Made by a program: the position numbers and the translations under genes. This document shows positions 32,556 through 35,928 of a DNA stretch of 35,928 nt, piece after piece. The notes beneath the pieces are model-generated. The model had not been told where the DNA came from and made no database searches. It worked only from the letters and a program-made list of their open reading frames with translations. The number at the start of each line of letters is the position of its first letter. Position 1 is the first letter of the stretch. The stretch comes from Candidatus Faecicola pullistercoris (GTDB lineage: Bacteria; Bacillota; Clostridia; Christensenellales; CAG-917), in assembly GCA_018714105.1 (NCBI GenBank), contig DVNW01000022.1, positions 1-35,928 on the forward strand. The letters are read 5' to 3'.

Positions 32556-32607
32556 AATAATACGAACCCGTTTTCAGGGTTCGTATTATTCCCTAATGGC
32601 GGGGCGA
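32556..32607 (-). terminator. Terminator of the membrane protein gene, with CGCC-rich motif
   Basis: On the minus strand ATCGCCCCGCCA is followed by AATAATACGAACCC and GGGTTCGTATTATT, a perfect 14-base-pair stem around TGAAAAC, then TTTTTTG. It is the third and most diverged copy of the repeated layout, about 50-100 bases after the gene's stop codon. Confidence 0.85.
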
Positions 32608-32658
32608 TAGTAACGTAAATCGAATAATTATTTTTTATTATCCACAACGTTATAAAAA

Positions 32659-33072
32659 CTAATTATTGTTAATAACATCTTTACCTTTAGATTCTTTACT
32701 TTTCTTAAATAAAAGAACTGCAACAATAGTGATAATCGCAAATAAAAGTAAACTTGGTACTAAACATTTTACATATACTGGCCAACTTACAACCCAATTT
32801 TGAATAGCCACTATACCGTTATAAACGCAATATCCCAATATTAACAAAATAATAAAAACAAAAACATATGCTTCTTTTCCTGCGCCATTACTATTAATCA
32901 AACCAATGGAGAAGAGCAACCCAACAATTGAGTAAGCAATCATTCCAATTACTATCATAATAATATTCCAAATATGATTATCTAAACAGCTGAAGCCTGT
33001 AATAGCCAATGATGTAATTAGAGTTGTTAATATGGCCTTATAAAATCCTATAGAAGTATTTATATTTTTCAA
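32659..33072 (-). CDS. Small four-helix membrane protein, unknown
   Basis: The 137-residue product has four hydrophobic segments: about 12-28, 34-58, 68-86 and 103-121. It has a short positively charged tail (KKSKESKGKD). I do not recognise the family. The start is TTG, supported by GGAG 8 bases upstream and a consensus promoter at 33101-33129; there is no ATG nearby in frame. It is AT-rich like its neighbours. It is divergent from the XRE-nuclease-methylase operon, with about 130 bases between. A membrane effector or an unrelated cargo gene are both possible. Confidence 0.7.
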   Translation of the reverse strand: MKNINTSIGFYKAILTTLITSLAITGFSCLDNHIWNIIMIVIGMIAYSIVGLLFSIGLINSNGAGKEAYVFVFIILLILGYCVYNGIVAIQNWVVSWPVYVKCLVPSLLLFAIITIVAVLLFKKSKESKGKDVINNN

Positions 33073-33100
33073 AGCAGATTCTCCAAGATTTATTTATTTC

Positions 33101-33129
33101 ATTATATCGCGCAACAATAAATTTTTCAA
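33101..33129 (-). promoter_or_regulatory. Promoter of the small membrane protein gene
   Basis: On the minus strand TTGAAA (33129-33124) and TATAAT (33106-33101) are spaced by 17 bases. Confidence 0.75.
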
Positions 33130-33147
33130 GTTAATAGGCTCTCGTTC

Positions 33148-33176
33148 TTTACATTTTTTATAGAAAGTGCTATAAT
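33148..33176 (+). promoter_or_regulatory. Promoter and candidate operator of the XRE/nuclease/methylase operon
   Basis: TTTACA (33148-33153) and TATAAT (33171-33176) are spaced by 17 bases. The inverted repeat TTATAG (33158-33163) and CTATAA (33170-33175), with a 6-base spacer, overlaps the -10 element. That is a fitting place for the XRE protein to repress its own operon. Confidence 0.75.
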
Positions 33177-33205
33177 ATTTTCGATATCAAAGGAGAAACT
33201 TCATT

Positions 33206-33400
33206 ATGGACTTTGCTGAAAAAGTAAAATATGTAAGAACAATGTTGCAATTATCCCAAGAAGACCTTGCACATGAGTTAGGTGTAAGTTTCGCCACGAT
33301 AAATAGATGGGAAAACGGAAACTATAATCCAAGTCGATTGGCCAGAAAGGCATTTGAAGAATATTGCGAAAAGAAAAACATTCAGGAAGAGGATAAGTGA
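33206..33400 (+). CDS. XRE-family helix-turn-helix regulator
   Basis: The 64-residue protein is little more than one HTH_3 (Cro/CI-type) domain: KVKYVRTMLQLSQEDLAHEL, then GVSFATINRWENGNYNPS. The recognition helix and the WENG block are typical. Small XRE proteins at the head of restriction-modification operons often act as controller (C) proteins that time nuclease and methylase expression. AAGGAG lies about 11 bases before the ATG. The nuclease gene starts one or two bases after this gene's stop codon, and a dyad overlaps the promoter -10. An alternative role is a generic operon repressor. Confidence 0.88.
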   Translation: MDFAEKVKYVRTMLQLSQEDLAHELGVSFATINRWENGNYNPSRLARKAFEEYCEKKNIQEEDK

Positions 33401-33402
33401 CT

Positions 33403-34434
33403 ATGGAAGACAAAATCGGATATATATATGTTTTGACTAATCCATCTTTTCCTGAATATGTGAAAATCGGTTATGCTGATAACGTAGATGCAAGGGTCGC
33501 ACAATTAAATAGAAGTGAGTGCACCCCTTTTGCATTTAAAAAGTATGCCGTATTACCTGTGGCAAGCAGGCTTGCAGATAAAAACATTCATAAACTCATC
33601 GATAGGTTTAAGCCTGAGTTGCGAGCAAAAGAAAATGTGAACGGGAAAATACGTATACGTGAATTTTTTGCGATGTCGGCACAAGAAGCCGTAGAAATTC
33701 TCGATACTATAGGTGGTATTTACGGAGAAACACCTTGGCTTTTTGAACAAACAAGTGAAGAACAGCAAGACCAAGAAATAGCGGAAAAAGCTGCTATCGC
33801 ATCTGAAAGAAAATCTCCTTTTTCTTTTTATAAATGCGGTATTCAAGATGGAGAACAAATTATATATGTTCACGACTCAAATATAGTCTGCACGGTTGCT
33901 AGTGATAGAGAAATCCTTTTCGATAATAAAAAGACTTCACTAAGTGCCTTGGCAAAAAAATTACTCAATCGTAAATGTGGAGTTCAAGGGACACTTTATT
34001 TTACATATAAAGGCGAACTCCTTTCTGCATTAAGAAAGCGGCTTGAGGATGAAGGAAAATATATGACTTCTACAGCCCAAGATACTGTTTCTTCAATACA
34101 TGAAAACTGCACTCCTAAAAGCAACGGAACGATACTTTATTTCAAAATGGACAAGTATCCGGCTGCTTGCCTATGGAATAGGAATGGATATCTTTTGTTA
34201 AAGGGCAGCAGAATATCTTTGGTGTTTACCAATAGTTGCCAAAATTGGATAAAAGAGTTGCGCAAAAAGTATTCTAACAAAATAGACGCTAACGGAATTT
34301 TATTGGAAGATATACAATTCAAAAGTAGTTCTTCAGTAGCTATGTTTGTATCAGGAAGCAGTAAAAATGGAAAAAAATATTGGAAAAATGAAGAAGGCAC
34401 TCTTTTGCAAGATTTATTAAACGAAGGAGAATAA
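33403..34434 (+). CDS. GIY-YIG nuclease (T5orf172/MUG113 type)
   Basis: The 343-residue protein has an N-terminal GIY-YIG endonuclease domain (1-95) of the T5orf172 class. The residues are GYIYVLTNP at 6-14, YVKIGYADN at 19-27, R31 in VDARVAQLN, H63 in KNIHKLI, and the acidic REFF at 86-89, so all expected catalytic positions are present. The C-terminal part contains VASDREILFDNKKTSLSALAKKLL and GVQGTLYFTYKGELL, which resemble small modules found on restriction-linked nucleases (DUF4357/RAMA-like; weakly supported). The start is the ATG; a GTG two codons earlier that overlaps the XRE stop is possible. Directly followed by an adenine methylase gene, so it could be the cutting subunit of a restriction system. 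Its specificity is unknown. Confidence 0.82.
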   Translation: MEDKIGYIYVLTNPSFPEYVKIGYADNVDARVAQLNRSECTPFAFKKYAVLPVASRLADKNIHKLIDRFKPELRAKENVNGKIRIREFFAMSAQEAVEILDTIGGIYGETPWLFEQTSEEQQDQEIAEKAAIASERKSPFSFYKCGIQDGEQIIYVHDSNIVCTVASDREILFDNKKTSLSALAKKLLNRKCGVQGTLYFTYKGELLSALRKRLEDEGKYMTSTAQDTVSSIHENCTPKSNGTILYFKMDKYPAACLWNRNGYLLLKGSRISLVFTNSCQNWIKELRKKYSNKIDANGILLEDIQFKSSSSVAMFVSGSSKNGKKYWKNEEGTLLQDLLNEGE

Positions 34435-34435
34435 T

Positions 34436-35473
34436 ATGAACTATATTGGATCCAAATATTCTTTGATTGACTTCTTGGAAACATCCATAGATAAAACACT
34501 AAAGTTGCACAACGAAACGAAAAAACCATCCGAAATGGTATTTGCCGATTTGTTTGCAGGCACAGGAGTTGTTAGCGGTTCTTTTAAACAAAAGGGTTAT
34601 TCTATTATCGCCAACGATATTCAATATTACAGTTATGTAATTACCAAGCACATGATTGAAAATAACGGAAACCTTGATGAAGAAAAATGCGCTCGTTTAT
34701 TCGATGAATTAAACCAACTTGAAGGAGTGAAAGGTTTTATATATAAGAATTACTCCTACGAGGGTACAGAAGGTCAAGAGTTCCGCAGAATGTATTTCTC
34801 CGAATACAATGCGAAAAAATGCGATGCAATTAGAATTAAAATTGAACAATGGCTTACTGAAGGCAAAATTTCGGGGAACGAATATTACTTTTTGCTCGGT
34901 TCGCTTATTAACAGTATAGATAAATATGCGAACACGGCATCAGTTTATGGAGCATATCTTAAAAAATTAAAGAGCTCTGCGTTAAAAGAAATGCAACTTA
35001 TTCCTCTGCCAATAATGCACGGAAAAGTAGATTGTAAAGTATACAATGAAGATATCAACGAGCTTGTAAAAAAAGTCTCTGGGGATATTCTGTACCTTGA
35101 TCCACCCTATAATGCAAGACAATACTGTACAAACTATCATTTATTGGAAACAATCGCTAGATATGATAATCCTATAATCAAAGGGAAAACTGGACTTCGT
35201 GAATATTCCGATCAAAAGAGTGTGTTTTGTATGCGAAACAAAGTTGCAGAAGCGTTTGAAGATTTGATTAAAAACGCTAACTTTAAGTATATTTTCTTAA
35301 GTTATAACAATGAAGGGCTAATGTCTTTTGACACAATTGAGAAGATTATGAAGAAATACGGTAAGTACAAAGTTTATATGCAAACTCACCGTAGATTTAA
35401 AGCAGATAACGCAAGAGATAATAAAGCTGAAAGCACAGTTGAATATTTACATTGTTTAATAAAGGAGAAGTAA
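34436..35473 (+). CDS. D12-class DNA adenine methyltransferase
   Basis: This is a 345-residue N6-adenine methyltransferase of the Dam/MethyltransfD12 class. The N-terminal NYIGSKYSL, the S-adenosylmethionine-binding motif FADLFAGTGVVSG at 36-48, ANDIQYYS at 59-66, and the catalytic DPPYN at 222-226 are all present. The target sequence cannot be deduced. It is one base after the nuclease gene stop, with GGAG 6 bases upstream, and directly precedes the DUF262 gene. The enzyme probably marks host DNA so that the neighbouring nuclease or DUF262 protein can tell self from foreign, or so that the DUF262 protein can recognise modified DNA. AT-rich, as are its neighbours. Confidence 0.93.
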   Translation: MNYIGSKYSLIDFLETSIDKTLKLHNETKKPSEMVFADLFAGTGVVSGSFKQKGYSIIANDIQYYSYVITKHMIENNGNLDEEKCARLFDELNQLEGVKGFIYKNYSYEGTEGQEFRRMYFSEYNAKKCDAIRIKIEQWLTEGKISGNEYYFLLGSLINSIDKYANTASVYGAYLKKLKSSALKEMQLIPLPIMHGKVDCKVYNEDINELVKKVSGDILYLDPPYNARQYCTNYHLLETIARYDNPIIKGKTGLREYSDQKSVFCMRNKVAEAFEDLIKNANFKYIFLSYNNEGLMSFDTIEKIMKKYGKYKVYMQTHRRFKADNARDNKAESTVEYLHCLIKEK

Positions 35474-35475
35474 AA

Positions 35476-35928
35476 ATGCAAGAAAGTAACTTTGAAGAAA
35501 TAAACTTTGAAGAAGTAAATGTTGAGATTGAAGAAAATATTGCAGAATCTAGCGATATTTCTATTACGAGTTTAGAGAAGACATTAGTTGTTCCAATGGA
35601 CTTATCGGTTGAAATGATAACAACATGGTATCAATCCCAAAAACTTAATATGGATCCTGTTTTTCAAAGAAGATATGTATGGGATGATGTATTAAAATCG
35701 ACATTTATAGAATCATTAATTTTAAATATTCCTATTCCATCTATATTGTTAGCTAACGATGTTGAAAAAAATAAGTTTATTGTAATTGATGGCAAACAAA
35801 GATTGAATACGATTATTAGTTTTATTGCGCCAGAAAAAGATGGAAAGGGCTTTAAGTTAAAAGGTTTAAAAGTTTTAAAAGAACTAAACGGATTCACATA
35901 TAAAAGACTAAAAGAAGATATAGAAAAG
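35476..35928 (+). CDS. DUF262 (GmrS-like) protein, 5' part
   Basis: Only the first 151 codons lie inside the window; the frame is open to the edge. DUF262 domains have a ParB/Srx-like fold that hydrolyses nucleotides. They occur in type IV restriction enzymes (GmrS/GmrSD) and in phosphorothioate-linked defence (SspE). Signature blocks are FQRRYVWDDVLKSTFIESLIL at about 63-83 and the catalytic-type DGKQRLNTI at 105-113. The N-terminus is acidic, with a short repeat (NFEEI, NFEEV) from a 12-base direct repeat. GGAG lies 8 bases before the ATG, two bases after the methylase stop, so it is the fourth gene of the operon. Whether a DUF1524 HNH nuclease follows is not visible here. Confidence 0.88.
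   Translation, partial: MQESNFEEINFEEVNVEIEENIAESSDISITSLEKTLVVPMDLSVEMITTWYQSQKLNMDPVFQRRYVWDDVLKSTFIESLILNIPIPSILLANDVEKNKFIVIDGKQRLNTIISFIAPEKDGKGFKLKGLKVLKELNGFTYKRLKEDIEK

Noticed and set aside
1..35928. CRISPR array, transposase or integrase
   Set aside because: No spaced identical direct repeats and no transposase or integrase motifs were seen; the accessory region is recognised only by composition and gene content.

Overview
The window reads as chromosomal DNA from an anaerobic, spore-forming member of the Clostridia. The evidence is a dipicolinate synthase gene pair (dpaAB), ferredoxin-linked 2-oxoacid oxidoreductase genes (iorAB), a Mg2+-responsive M-box leader in front of mgtE, and strong AGGAG ribosome sites with consensus TTGACA/TATAAT promoters. 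A gut-type relative is plausible (BspA-like leucine-rich-repeat lipoprotein, intracellular hexosaminidase plus N-acetylhexosamine kinase), but I cannot assign a family or genus from sequence alone.

Layout. 1-0.1 kb: 3' end of a 5S rRNA and its terminator. 0.28-2.9 kb: a small Cys/Lys-rich protein and a P-loop ATPase on the minus strand, divergent from dpaA-dpaB. 3.0-9.1 kb: one gene for a 2001-residue lipoprotein with InlB-type repeats and two blocks of BspA-type leucine-rich repeats. 9.2-12.0 kb: a PlsC-like acyltransferase with a zinc ribbon, convergent with mgtE, whose leader holds an M-box and a terminator. 12.1-15.5 kb: a GH20 hexosaminidase, a NahK-like sugar kinase and a PAP2 phosphatase, tightly overlapping. 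15.5-17.6 kb: a GNAT acetyltransferase, a PPP-type phosphatase (minus) and a small membrane protein. 17.6-27.1 kb: a non-coding stretch with a large dyad, then an eight-gene operon: SSS symporter, PaaK, IorA, IorB, PaaK, tandem ACT protein, amidohydrolase, aminotransferase. It can interconvert aromatic amino acids, arylpyruvates, arylacetyl-CoAs and arylacetates. 27.5-31.4 kb: a LysR regulator divergent from a sugar O-acetyltransferase, a cyclophilin-like lipoprotein, an alpha/beta hydrolase with a Cys nucleophile and a DUF1349 protein.

31.7-35.9 kb is visibly more AT-rich with different codon use and looks like an accessory (defence) region. It holds a uracil-DNA-glycosylase-fold protein and a small membrane protein on the minus strand. 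On the plus strand is a compact operon of an XRE-type regulator, a GIY-YIG (T5orf172-type) nuclease, a D12-class adenine methyltransferase and a DUF262 (GmrS-like) protein cut off by the window edge. This nuclease/methylase/DUF262 combination is the best candidate here for a poorly described system.

Regulation is unusually readable. Eleven sites combine a -35 and a -10 hexamer spaced by exactly 17 bases. Two of them (the LysR gene and the GH20 gene) place the predicted transcription start on the A of the ATG with no ribosome site, which predicts leaderless mRNAs. Three successive minus-strand units end in a terminator preceded by a shared CGCC-rich motif.
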